Under the pieces are notes generated by a model. It saw nothing but the letters and a program-made list of their open reading frames with translations. It did not search any database and was not told the origin of the DNA. Shown one piece after another: positions 22,881-34,636 of a DNA stretch of 64,000 nt (positions are counted from its first letter, which is position 1; every line of letters starts with the position of its first letter). The translations under genes and the position numbers were made by a program. This DNA is from Onchidella celtica (Eukaryota; Mollusca; Gastropoda; Systellommatophora; Onchidiidae), in assembly GCA_963931925.1 (NCBI GenBank), contig OZ007573.1, positions 34,805,749-34,869,748 of the forward strand, read 5' to 3'.

Positions 22881-23365
22881 GTTCTCTAATTTGTTCATTG
22901 CCTTTTTTCTTTCATTTCTAGACTATACAACGAACAAATACGTAATCGGTCTGGTATAGCACAACGCAAAAAGGTATTCGATCTCACCATCCCAACAGGT
23001 GTCAATATTTCCCATGCTGAACTTAACCTTACTTGTAAGAAAAAGGACTTTTATTATTATATAATTGTATGGGGAACAAAAGATCGATATGACGAAGCCC
23101 AGAAATATGTGCTCGCCTGACCTGGTGTAACCTATTCATCACTGACGGTATGCTTAATCTGTCCAAGGTGAAGTGAATCTACTGCCGCAAGACAATAGCA
23201 ATTAAGGAGAAAAAAAACGAATGTCGAAACAGAGGAGTCTCCCAGGTATACCAGAGGCAAAGGCGACCAGGGGCGTAGGCGAGGTTCACAGTGTTCGGGG
23301 ATTATGTACGTCTGAGTGTCACGCAGCGAGGATTTTAAGTTGATTGGTACAAACTTTGAGCAGAA

Positions 23366-25915
23366 GGAGAAAAAGAAGGAGATGATGAAGGAAAAAAAGA
23401 AAATGATGAAGAAAAAGAAGATGATGATGAAGAAAAAGAAGATGATGAAGGAAAAGAAGAAAATGATGAAGAAAAAGAAGAAAATGATGAAGAAAAAGAA
23501 GAAAATGATGAAGAAAAAGAAGAAAATGATGAAGAAAAAGAAGAAAATGATGAAGCAAAAGAAGAAAATGATGAAGGAAAACAAGAAGAAAATGATGAAG
23601 GAAAACAAGAAGATGATGATGAAGGAAAACAAGAAGATGATGAAGGAAAACAAGAAGATGATGATGAAGGAAAACAAGAAGATGATGATGAAGGAAAACA
23701 AGAAGATGATGAAGGAAAAGAAGAAAATGATGAAGGAAAACAAGAAGATGATGAAGGAAAAGAAGAAAATGATGAAGGAAAACAAGAAGATGATGAATGA
23801 AAACAAGAAGATGATGAAGGAAAACAAGAAGAAGATGAAGGAAAACAAGAAGAAGATGAAGGAAAACAAGAAGATGATGAAGGAAAACAAGAAGAAGATG
23901 AAGGAAAACAAGAAGAAGATGAAGGAAAACAAGAAGATGATGAAGGAAAAGAAGAAAATGATGAAGGAAAACAAGAAGAAAATGATGAAGGAAAACAAGA
24001 AGATGATGAAGGAAAACAAGAAGATGATGAAGGAAAACAAGAAGATGATGATGAAGGAAAACAAGAAGATGATGAAGGAAAACAAGAAGATGATGATGAA
24101 GGAAAACAAGAAGATGATGATGAAGGAAAACAAGAAGATGATGAAGGAAAAGAAGAAAATGATGAAGGAAAAGAAGAAAATGATGAAGGAAAACAAGAAA
24201 ATGATGAAGAAAAAGAAGAAAATGATGAAGGAAAACAAGAAGATGATGAAGAAAAAGAAGAAAATGATGAAGAAAAACAAGAAGAAAATGATGAAGGAAA
24301 AGAAGAAAATGATGAAGGAAAACAAGAAGATGATGAAGGAAAACAAGAAGAAAATGATGAAGGAAAAGAAGAAAATGATGAAGGAAAACAAGAAGAAGAT
24401 GATGAAGGAAAAGAAGAAAATGATGAAGAAAAACAAGAAGAAGATGATGAAGGAAAAGAAGAAAATGATGAAGAAAAACAAGAAGAAGATGATGAAGGAA
24501 AAGAAGAAAATGATGAAGAAAAACAAGAAGAAAATGATGAAGGAAAAGAAGAAAATGATGAAGAAAAACAAGAAGATGATGAAGGAAAACAAGAAGAAAA
24601 TGATGAAGGAAAAGAAGAAAATGATGAAGGAAAACAAGAAGAAGATGATGAAGGAAAACAAGAAGAAAATGATGAAGGAAAACAAGAAGAAAATGATGAA
24701 GGAAAAGAAGAAAATGATGAAGGAAAACAAGAAGAAAATGATGAAGGAAAAGAAGAAAATGATGAAGGAAAACAAGAAGAAAATGATGAAGGAAAACAAG
24801 AAGAAGATGATGAAGGAAAACAAGAAGAAGATGATGAAGGAAAACAAGAAGATGATGAAGGAAAACAAGAAGAAAATGATGAAGGAAAAGAAGAAAATGA
24901 TGAAGGAAAACAAGAAGAAAATGATGAAGGAAAAGAAGAAAATGATGAAGGAAAACAAGAAGAAAATGATGAAGGAAAACAAGAAGAAAATGATGAAGGA
25001 AAACAAGAAGAAGATGATGAAGGAAAAGAAGAAGAAAATGATGAAGGAAAACAAGAAGAAGATGATGAAGGAAAAGAAGAAGAAAATGATGAAGGAAAAC
25101 AAGAAGAAGATGATGAAGGAAAACAAGAAGAAAATGATGAAGGAAAAGAAGAAGATGATGAAGGAAAACAAGAAGAAGATGATGAAGGAAAACAAGAAGA
25201 TGATGAAGGAAAAGAAGAAAATGATGAAGGAAAACAAGAAGAAAATGATGAAGGAAAAGAAGAAGAAAATGATGAAGGAAAACAAGAAGAAGATGATGAA
25301 GGAAAAGAAGAAGAAAATGATGAAGGAAAACAAGAAGAAGATGATGAAGGAAAAGAAGAAGAAAATGATGAAGGAAAACAAGAAGAAAATGATGAAGGAA
25401 AAGAAGAAGAAAATGATGAAGGAAAACAAGAAGAAGATGATGAAGGAAAAGAAGAAGAAAATGATGAAGGAAAACAAGAAGAAGATGATGAAGGAAAAGA
25501 AGAAGAAAATGATGAAGGAAAACAAGAAGAAGATGATGAAGGAAAACAAGAAGAAAATGATGAAGGAAAAGAAGAAGATGATGAAGGAAAACAAGAAGAA
25601 GATGATGAAGGAAAACAAGAAGATGATGAAGGAAAAGAAGAAAATGATGAAGGAAAACAAGAAGAAAATGATGAAGGAAAAGAAGAAAATGATGAAGGAA
25701 AAGAAGAAAATGATGAAGGAAAACAAGAAGATGATGAAGGAAAAGAAGAAAATGATGAAGGAAAAGAAGATGATGAAGGAAAAGAAGAAAATGATGAAGG
25801 AAAAGAAGAAAATGATGAAGGAAAAGAAGAAAATGATGAAGGAAAACAAGAAGATGATGAAGGAAAAGAAGAAAATGATGAAGGAAAAGAAGATGATGAT
25901 GAAGGAAAAGAATTA
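23366..25915 (+). repeat. 2.5-kb minisatellite of 21- and 24-bp units (GATGAAGGAAAACAAGAA family)
   Basis: Units such as GATGAAGGAAAAGAAGAAAAT (one base over 20 if written fully; split as GATGAAGGAAAA + GAAGAAAAT) and GATGAAGGAAAA + CAAGAAGAAAAT repeat more than 100 times. Differences between units are nearly always whole triplets (15, 18, 21 or 24 bp), so several reading frames stay open for over 850 codons on both strands. The frame that would read as a plausible acidic protein (DEGKQEENDEGKEEN) has no ATG and is closed by TGA near 23798, while the open ATG frame reads only Met, Lys, Glu and Asn. I therefore treat it as a non-coding purine-strand satellite, not a gene. Confidence 0.85.
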
Positions 25916-28029
25916 TATAAGAAAGTATTCAAAGTTAAAAGAAGAAGAAAAAGGTTTCTTTCCCCTATCCTGCCCCAAATCTACCCCCACGCCCAATCCC
26001 GGCCCCTTCCTATTGATTCGCCTCTGATAACACGTTACCATGGATAATACAGAAATGCACAATACCCTCTTGACATTTGAACACCTGAATTGTGTCAGGT
26101 CTTGGAACAGGAGTCTCAGTCAAAGAAGGTTAAGTGACAGCTGAAACTCTCTATATACATGTATATGTCATACCGAAGTGGATTATGCCTTTCATTTCTG
26201 CAATTTCTCCCCTCCACGTGTTGGACTCATGTCTTTGGCTGTCAGTCATTTTGACAGTCGGGTTATTCTATCTTTAACAGATTAAACTGTTTGCGGCTCA
26301 GCCCATCTGTCGCGGCTTAAATCGGATCAAAATGACTTCGCTGGTGATTAATTATGTGTCTTTCATCAAGTTATCAAGTTCAAGTAAATCAAATTTATCT
26401 CTGAGGATAAGAGTAATTGTTTTGATACGATCAGGGCCTGTCATTTCTGTTGCAATGTGGATTTTTTAATGATGAAAAAAGACGAGAAAGAAGAAAGGGG
26501 ATATGTTGTGTGCACGAATTATGTGAATTTTCTCTTTTTCATCTGTACAAAAGACTAATTTCTTTAACAAAACGTGATATGGTTTGTTTTGTCTTCCAGT
26601 TATTGTGTACACTGGACGCCCGGCATGTTGGATGTACATGTAGTATCTAGAAAGTGAATATACTGAATGTCGCAGATATGGCAATGGCATGCTAGCCCCC
26701 CCCCCCCCCCGCCTCCCCCCTCTGTCTATCTATCTCTCATTGCAGAGAGAGAGTCTCAGATGTGGCGGTAAATCCAAAGAGAGCTTAATTAATTAATGTT
26801 AATGCAAGATAGTAAGTATAGATCTCTGGACTGTGTAGGGATATGAAAGTGGCAGTAAAGAGGTGAGCACAGCCATCAAAATGGTATCTTTTCTCCGGAA
26901 CTTTTCAAATGGCCAACACGCCCAGAGCTTTAAGAACATAGACATTTCAGGACCCCAAAGTTAATCTTATCTTGGTGCAGGACTCCAATGAGTCACGTTA
27001 AAATTTTATCTTTCGCCCGACAGGGACAACGGAAAATCATGTTCTTTGCTCAGAATGGGGTGGGAGGTATTGTTGGAAAGGACGACTTCGCTCTCTTTGG
27101 TGTATGTGTGTGTGTGTGCTTTAGTTACGTTTTGTTGTTGTTGTTGTTGTTGTTTTTTGGGGGGATTCATTTTAATTTTAAGAGTTGGAGGCGGAAATGG
27201 AATTAAAAGAAGAGAAAAGTTAATCTCTATTTCATGAATGAATATTTCCGCTCGTTTGTTTCCGCCAGCTCTTCTTGTCTCTTTCTCCCCATTCTCCACC
27301 CCGACCAACCCCGATCCCCATACTCTTCTCTCCCCCCAACCCCACGCCCCAATTTTAGAGCCCTCTTCTACCGTCTTTCCCCTAACAGCTGCAGCTTCTC
27401 CATCCCTCCCAGGAGACACGATAGTGCTATCTCCATCGGGAAGAAAGTCAATTGACTGCATTATCCACATCTGACGCCCTCTACTCAGGGTCTAGACCAA
27501 AGTCCGTGTAGCAGGCACTTTCCAATTGATTTTGGCGCCTGGCAGAACCATCCGCGGGGAGCTCGAGCACTGCAGAACGCGTGAAAATGACAATTAGCTC
27601 TTGGCATACAATTCCTCAGAACAGTTTACAAAAACACTCCAACAAAGAACGGGAAACAACACAAAAGGATCGAAGAACAAAGAGAGGTGAGTAAAATTTA
27701 AATAAATGGGTGGGTCGCTGAATGAATAAATTAAGCCGCAAAGGGTGTGCAAGAAAGTAGAAAAACATCATAGAAACTTAGAGAGAAAGAGTGACGTAAA
27801 CGCAGTTTGTTTTTTTTTTCTTCTAAAGGGTGGAGGTTATCTGGGCAATGCAGCCAAAATACTCACAAAAACGTTTTTGTTACAATTTGTGACCAAAGAA
27901 ACAACAAAAAACTATTGTGGCCATGTTGCCAACAAATAGTCTGCTGTGGCAAATTAGTCAAACCTACTTCCTAACCCTAGCCCCAGTTGTAACCCTAAAA
28001 CGTTTTCAAAATTCACTTTGAAAAAACAA
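25916..28029. other. Non-coding sequence between two minisatellites
   Basis: It contains poly(C) at about 26697-26711, a (TTG)n run near 27134 and a pyrimidine-rich stretch at 27270-27420. The 154-codon minus frame at 27006-27470 is a low-complexity translation with poly-Gln and has no motif. The stretch 27890-28020 belongs to a dispersed repeat also seen near 35.5 and 38.2 kb. Confidence 0.5.
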
Positions 28030-28620
28030 ACACCACGACTCTATCCAAATACAACAAGAACAATGGACGTTCAAATATAACGGAACAACCGACGTCCAAA
28101 TACACCAAGAGCAATGGATGTCTAAATACAAGTCCAAATACCACAGGAGCAATGAGCGCCCAAATACAACAGGAGCAATGGAAGTCCAAATACAACAGGA
28201 GCAATGGACGTCCAAATACAACAGGAGCAATGGACGTCCAAATACAACAGGAGCAATGGAAGTCCAAATACAACAGGAGCAATGGACGTCCAAATACAAC
28301 AGGAGCAATGGAAGTCCAAATACAACAGGAGCAATGAGCGCCCAAATACAACAGGAGCAATGGACGTCCAAATACAACAGGAGCAATGAGCGCCCAAATA
28401 CAACAGGAGCAATGGACGTCCAAATACAACAGGAGCAATGGACGTCCAAATACAACAGGAGCAATGGGCGCCCAAATACAACAGGAGCAATGGACGCCCA
28501 AATACAACAGGAGCAATGGACGTCCAAATACAACAGGAGCAATGAAATTCCAAATAACAGGAGCAAACGAAGTCCAAATACAATAGAACCATTGGACGTC
28601 CAAATACGCCAGAGCCAAAA
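28030..28620 (+). repeat. 26-bp VNTR, about 20 copies
   Basis: The unit is GCAATGGACGTCCAAATAC plus AACAGGA. Central copies (28140-28550) are almost identical, alternating GACGTCC, GAAGTCC and GCGCCC at one site; edge copies are diverged. Because 26 is not a multiple of three, all frames cycle through the same peptides (IQQEQW, KYNRSN, PNTTGAM), which explains the several 180-218-codon open frames. No evidence supports coding. Confidence 0.9.
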
Positions 28621-30835
28621 CGAAGAAACAGAAAGGTATAATCACTGGCCCCATTGTAGAACACCACAAATGAGGAGGACCAAATTTTTACAGATAAGGG
28701 AAAAGATTCAAAGGTATTCCTTATCTTAAATACATGAACGTTACATAATTATAAACAAACACTTGAAATAATGTATTGTCCCCATATTCCACAGGGGAAA
28801 AAATAGTCCCTTCAAGGAGTCTATAGGATATTTGGCTACAAAAAGTTGTTATATGCATTTGTACAAATACCTTTTTTTAATGCCGTTTTATGACAGGTTC
28901 ACCTAAACACAAAAGAGACCATTCAAGAGGGGGAGGGGGAGGGAGAGATAGAGAGAGACTAAAACAAAAGTATTATGCACAAGGTGTAAAGGATGTCCAA
29001 AATGTAATAAACTCAAACTGGAGATGAGGAATGATGTTTATTATACAAAATGAGATGGGTTGGAGGGGGAGAGAAACAGAGGGGGGGGGGGGCAAATAAA
29101 TGGGAATGTATTGGCCACGATATCAATATTATGTGATAGAATCAGGACATAAAAATTGAAAAATGAAAGAGAGACAGGGAAAAATGAAACCGTGATGAGA
29201 AAAAGTAATATTCAGAATATCTCACCAAAGATAACATCCCTCTATAGCCCGGCTGTGGCTCTTGGCAAAGAAATAATAATAATAATAATTTGTAATTTTT
29301 AATAATTATCGTGTGGATATTCCTATTTCGTAATTATCACCGAATCCCTAGACCATTCGCATGAAGATTGTTTCAAGCAATGACAGACTCTGATGGGATT
29401 GGATATCTTGGGTTATTTTTTTTGGAAATTTGGAAACTTACCCAAATTCTTTATTTTAAAAATCACCGAATAGCTCAGTATTCACAAACGGGTCTCTGAC
29501 CTCCTCAAAACCGTGAAATTCTGGGCTGGCTGATAAACAACTGTCAGTACAAGACTGATAACTTGGGGCCCTGAATCTCCCTACCCCTCTTTTACAAGCA
29601 CAAGATAGCCTTTTTCAGGGCTCCAACAACAGTCTGTTCCATGGCAAAATAGTCCTTTTGAGGGCTCACCGAAAACAGAAAAAAAGGAGGCCAAGACGTA
29701 GACAAGAATCGAGAAAACCAGAACAGAAACAAGTCAAAAGAAAGTTACAACAAGAAGACGAGGCCAAAATGGTCACAACATAGCATTTCACTTAAGAACG
29801 ATCTCGACATACAGCATGATAAACTCCATAAGAATTTTGCTTCTACTTCTATGAAAACTCTTCTTTTTTTTTTTTTTGTATCGTCGTTTTGTAGAAGTCA
29901 TTTCCATTTTGAACACAATGAGGTTATTTCAGCGGTGAGGCTTGTGCACACGGGTAATTGCCTTAAAACACCAAGCTAACAAAGGTAGATTGTACTCCAC
30001 CTCCAGAGGTATTCGAACGAAGGGCAAATCGCAAATCGTTCAAGGTTTCTTATCACTGGACTACCGTGCCAGCTTCTCAATAACAAGGCTTAGTGTCACA
30101 AGAGAATTGTCACGAGGACCCTGTTCGCACACTGCTTATCTCACCAAACTCGCTGTTCTCCCATGGCCTAGAGAGCAGAAAACTACTCCAATTACAGTGT
30201 GTTATTACTCCTTGAACGAAATTGTTTGTTTCCTGTTTCAAATAATATTAATTGCGAGAATCTCTAGGATGGCAGCAAAACAAACAAAGCAACTTTATCA
30301 TGCAAAAGGAGATAATTTTTTCTATTTAATTTTCATGATGGCGAGCATGATAAAGTTACTCCACCCTGAGCAATTGTTTCTTTACAATAACAATACAAAC
30401 AACAACAATAAACAAAAACAGCCACAACAACAAAAATAAAAACATGCCTGATATCCGGACAATGCTGGCTCTATTGTTGAAATTTTAACATTCTCCATAA
30501 GAAGACACATTTCCTGAGGAGCTGAGCGTAGCAGATAATGATTCTTCGATCCCTTGTGAACAGAAAGAATACAACGGGCTATGGGCTAATCACAAGAAAC
30601 GCAAAGCGTAAAAATTTAATACAATAAAAGGAATTATTATGAATATCCAGTAATAATTATGTCCACAGCTGTTCCAATTTCGTGTCGCAAGGAATGAAAG
30701 CCTGGCACTTGAATAATTCATAGATGGAAGTGTCTGTTTCTGATGAAACTACAGCTAGCGCTATTTCTCAGCAAAGTGTTCGTCCCATTCCGGTCTGTCT
30801 GGCGATCTTCTTTACATGGGCACGTTTAAGTGTTA
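28621..30835. other. Non-coding sequence
   Basis: Purine-rich simple sequence at 28925-28960 and 29060-29095 includes a poly(G) run. A 165-codon frame at 29942-30439 shows no motif and ends in a low-complexity Asn/Gln tail; I do not support it as a gene. Confidence 0.45.
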
Positions 30836-30839
30836 GCGC

Positions 30840-30899
30840 AAGGCGAGGGAGGTAGAGGGGGGTAGACAGAGTGAGTGAAAGAGAACGCGGAAAGGAGAT

Positions 30900-30944
<45 letters not shown>

Positions 30945-31129
30945 CATGGGAGAGAGAAAAGGGGAAGGAAGAGAGAGAGAGAGAGACAGAGAAAAAGGGA
31001 GATAGAGGAAAGAAACCTACATCCAAACAAACAGACAGAGAGAGGGAGAAGACAGAGGGTGAGTGGGAGAGAGAGGGTGGGGAGAGGGAAGAGAACAGAG
31101 AAAGGAAGACAGGGCAAAAATGATAATAG

Positions 31130-31162
<33 letters not shown>

Positions 31163-31180
31163 GAGAATGGGAGAATAAGA
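30840..31180 (+). repeat. (GA)n microsatellite-rich tract
   Basis: Long GA, GGGA and GACA arrays. The Ser/Leu/Pro-rich minus-strand frames over it are translations of the repeat. Confidence 0.85.
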
Positions 31181-31199
31181 GACAGAAGGAATGGGAAAA

Positions 31200-31295
31200 A
31201 ACAGCATCCCTTCAGCCGTAAGTGCGTGTAACAGCATCCCTTCAGCCGTTCAGTGCGTGTAACAGCATCCCTTCAGCCGTACAGTGCGTGTAACA
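31200..31295 (+). repeat. Three tandem copies of a 33-bp unit
   Basis: The unit begins ACAGCATCCCTTCAGCCGT and ends AGTGCGTGTA; the three copies differ by one or two bases. It lies directly upstream of the L2/CR1-like LINE fragment. Confidence 0.8.
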
Positions 31296-31394
31296 TTTCT
31301 TTAGTTAAGAAGGTTATGAAAGCAGAGACCATCTCGTCTTCCCAACTTCCCGCCACTGTCATGGAGTGAAGAAAATTTTGAAGAAATTACAAGC

Positions 31395-31816
31395 CATTGT
31401 CTTCTTTTGTTATCGAGTACACCAGGGAGAAGTTTAAGATCCTCCACTGATTCCACCATGCTAGTGACACCTGTGAAATCATACAGATGTTATGGTGAAC
31501 GATCATTCACATATATTGGCCCCTTAATGTGGAACAAGTTACCTATGGAACTGAGACAAACAAAATCATTAGTAAGTTTCAAAAGGCAGCTAAAGCATTT
31601 TTTGTTCCAGCAGGCTTATTTTTCTTGACTTACCTGAGGGGAGAGAGCATGTGATAGAAGGAGTGAGAATGTGATGGGAAGAGAGAGAGAGGGGGGTGGG
31701 GAGAGGGAGTGTGGGAGAGAGAGGAATGAGTTTTTATTACTTGTAAAGCGCATTGAGCATTTATTGGAAATGCGCTATATAAATGTAATTTATTATTATT
31801 ATTATTATTATTATTA
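31395..31816 (+). mobile_element. L2/CR1-like LINE 3' end with (ATT)n tail
   Basis: The frame at 31407-31628 encodes the C-terminal end of a LINE reverse transcriptase: YGERSFTYIGPLMWNKLP then MELRQTKSLVSFKRQLK and HFLFQQAYF. The G-x-R-S-F ... W-N-x-L-P ... S-x-x-x-F-K-x-x-L-K-x-x-L-F pattern is the familiar end of CR1/L2/Rex1-type proteins. A 3' UTR with a (GA)n insert follows, then the terminal GTAAAGCGCATTGAGC, GCGCTATATAAATG and an (ATT)n tail to 31816. The RT core and endonuclease are missing, as expected of a 5'-truncated copy. Confidence 0.75.
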
Positions 31817-33289
31817 CATCTGTCAAGTTATGTCACTTTTACAGGACAACCATGTAATCAAAACTAAAAATATCCGTCATTAAAAGCACAGTTGCCAGTC
31901 ATCAAAATGATAACTGTCACCATCCTCGATATGTAAATTTTAAAAAATCATAAAGGAAACAATACCGTCCATATCTCACAATACAAATTCCCAACAAAAA
32001 GGGGAGGGGGGAGGGGGGAGAGGTAGGATAAATTGTACTGTTACGTCACGCTTTCAATACTTTGCGTCAAGTCTATAGCACAGCACAGACATTATGTTGA
32101 AAATGGTTTTGACCGATGAGAAGCCCAACTGTACTTTCACAGACAGACAAACAGACAAAGGGACGGACGGACAGACAGACACACAGACAGGCAGTGGGGG
32201 GGGGGGGGGGGCTGACGGATCGTTGGATGGATGGATGGTAGATGTGTGGATGGATGGGCGGACGGGTGGATAGATGGATGGTAGATGTGTGGATGGATGG
32301 GCGGACGGTTGGATAGATGGACGGTAGATGTGTGGATGGATGAACGGACGGGTGGGTAGGTGGATGGCTGAATGGACGGATGGGAGGATGGATGGCTAGA
32401 TTATCAATGATTCTAAATCACGCTCTGTAATTAGTACTACAGCAAAATCATGTTCAAAATGATTTGTGTGGAACTGACAAAGACAGCTCGTTTAACTTAA
32501 GCCCAGGCAACATAGGCTTTTTCCTCACCGTGAAAAGTTATGTCTTTTCCCCGCATACAAGGAAGCCTTGATGCTTGATCGAACAGCTGGTGAATAATGT
32601 AGAGTGATGGCATTTAAAATGGCATTTTCCAAGCCAGCGGTGACAAAAATCAGTTAGAATGTTATCTCCAATGAACTGATCGAGAGACAATAAATTTCTG
32701 ATTTTGCCCAAGCAGACGGACCAGAATAAAAATGCCGTCTTACGGATGGTTTCAGTACAACGATGTGGCCCGTTGGATTGGTAGACGAGGACGAAACCAG
32801 TCCCGTAAAAATTTTTAATGGGAAATACGTGTCGCCTGCAGTTACATCAGAGATAAAGATATATATTGTACGTGTATTGCCAAGTGAAATAGCCGGGAAA
32901 AAGAACCGGCCAATCAGAATGAGAGTCACTTTCAATAAATCGGCATCTCCATGCCAACCAGCCCAATCATAAAACGCATCGCAGTTGTTACTGCTGCAAC
33001 ATGGCCAAACTTTGTTGAATCACTCCTACAATAAATTCTGCTTAAGTGTAACCAATAAACCTCATGACAATAGGACATGACATGATTAATAACTAAAGAA
33101 TGTGAGAATCTAATAAAATTATAATATTCTTCACCCCTCAATCATTACTGTTTTCCTCTCTTTCGTAATTTGAATTAAAAGACAGAATTTGTCCCATTAC
33201 ATATTTTTTTTAATTCATCATTAAAAAAAAATATCAATTACAGAGAGAGAGGGAGAGAGAAAGAAAGAGAGAGAGAGATGCAAATCGAT
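31817..33289. other. Non-coding sequence with simple repeats
   Basis: A (GACA)n/poly(G) tract at 32140-32212 is followed by a (GGAT)n-derived array at 32215-32400 in which a roughly 46-bp higher-order unit containing GGTAGATGTGTGGATGGATG occurs about three times. No gene is recognised. Confidence 0.5.
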
Positions 33290-33390
33290 GGAACAAGTCT
33301 TTCTGTAAAGCGCCTAGAGTGAACTTGTTTGGGTCAGGCGCTATATATAAATGATCTCCATTATTATTATTATTATTATTATTATTACAA
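33290..33390 (+). mobile_element. L2/CR1-like 3' tail with (ATT)n
   Basis: TCTGTAAAGCGCCTAGAG, then GGCGCTATATATAAATG and (ATT)n. It matches the terminal part of the LINE at 31.75-31.82 kb; no coding part is attached, so it is either a very short LINE copy or a SINE sharing the tail. Confidence 0.55.
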
Positions 33391-34593
33391 AATCTCAAAC
33401 CCGGCAGCCTCTTGAGCAATAAACCGGAACTTTTTCGGCAGATTTATGCGCAGGGAGATTTCATTGTATTTAATACAATATTGAAAAACGATCCCGGTTT
33501 TTATCTGTGCTTTGAGTGGAATGGGAAAATGTTCAAGAAATTACTGCGCGCACGAATGGCTGTGATGAATTCAGAATTGTTTATTGGTTTATAAATTCAT
33601 TTTGACTTGAAACTGGTGACGAGTTATGCGTTCAGCAGAAAATGCAATAAGTGAAATGGCGTTCGTGTTTTAGTGGAAACGGTTAAATAAATGGATGGCT
33701 TTTTATTCATTTTTTCCAGCTGCTGAACGTGGAAAGCTACATTAAAATTTGATAACTGGCTGGCAGGAAAGACATTTCTTTCGGCTCTTTATTGTGAGGC
33801 TGAAACATTTATGGCACTGGGTGTTGTTCTGTTCAGGTATGAACCCCTCCAGGAGCGGGGCAGCAACTGACCACCAAACACAGGAAAGCTCCAACACATC
33901 CCAGGGATTTTCGGTGACGTTCAGAGTCATATCAGGCATAGTCCAGAGATGGCAGCACCCATGGCAGTGTTCGATAGGACGAGAAATCCCTTAGTCGGTG
34001 ACCTATGTTTTGGGGGTGTGTTGCTGCCACGTTCCTGAGTTTGCTCAAGTTCGTAAAAAAAAAAAAAAACCAGGCTGCCCGGTTTGAAACGTAGTTTTCA
34101 CTGTGCGGAGAGAAAAAAAACAAGCTGTAAACAAACGCAGGGCAAAGATAGTAAAATCATTAAAATAAAATGCAAAATTTCTCTGACAAACTCACAAAAC
34201 CAAGATAGTTTCTTATCTTCCCTCAAGAAATGGAATTGGCCAAAATTCTGGACCAGGACCAATAATAAAAAACATTAGCATGCAGCAGAGAAAGTGCAAC
34301 GTTTCTCACAGACTTCAATCACAGAGATGCATACTGACCCAGACTAGAGTATTTACACAGCGAATCCCCCCGGCTGTGATACCACTTACAGGCAGCCATC
34401 AAATGTAGCCAATAAACCAAATTAAATCAAATTCAATAGCAATACAACGCTTGAACTCTGAGACTGCTAGATTTCCCGTTATCTGAAAGGCTACAAATTG
34501 CCACTTATCTTACCAGGCCTGGTTGCATAAGGTTAGAACAGTGCAGTTTCAAAGACAAAAAACTGGGAGGGTCTCGGATATTACGAACATTAT

Positions 34594-34636
<43 letters not shown>

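Noticed and set aside
23316-26027. A 903-codon plus-strand ORF and 865-905-codon minus-strand ORFs
   Set aside because: They are translations of the 21/24-bp minisatellite in several frames at once; composition is almost entirely Met/Lys/Glu/Asn or Phe/Ser/Ile, with no domain.
27006-27470. 154-codon ORF with a poly-Gln run
   Set aside because: It arises from a (TTG)n repeat and purine-rich simple sequence.
28140-28550. Possible CRISPR-like array because of regular spacing
   Set aside because: There are no unique spacers; units abut directly and the DNA is eukaryotic.
28006-28729. Several 180-218-codon ORFs on both strands
   Set aside because: They result from a 26-bp repeat lacking stops in all three frames; the same peptides cycle through every frame.
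29942-30439. 165-codon ORF
   Set aside because: No motif, a low-complexity Asn/Gln end and no splice or promoter context.
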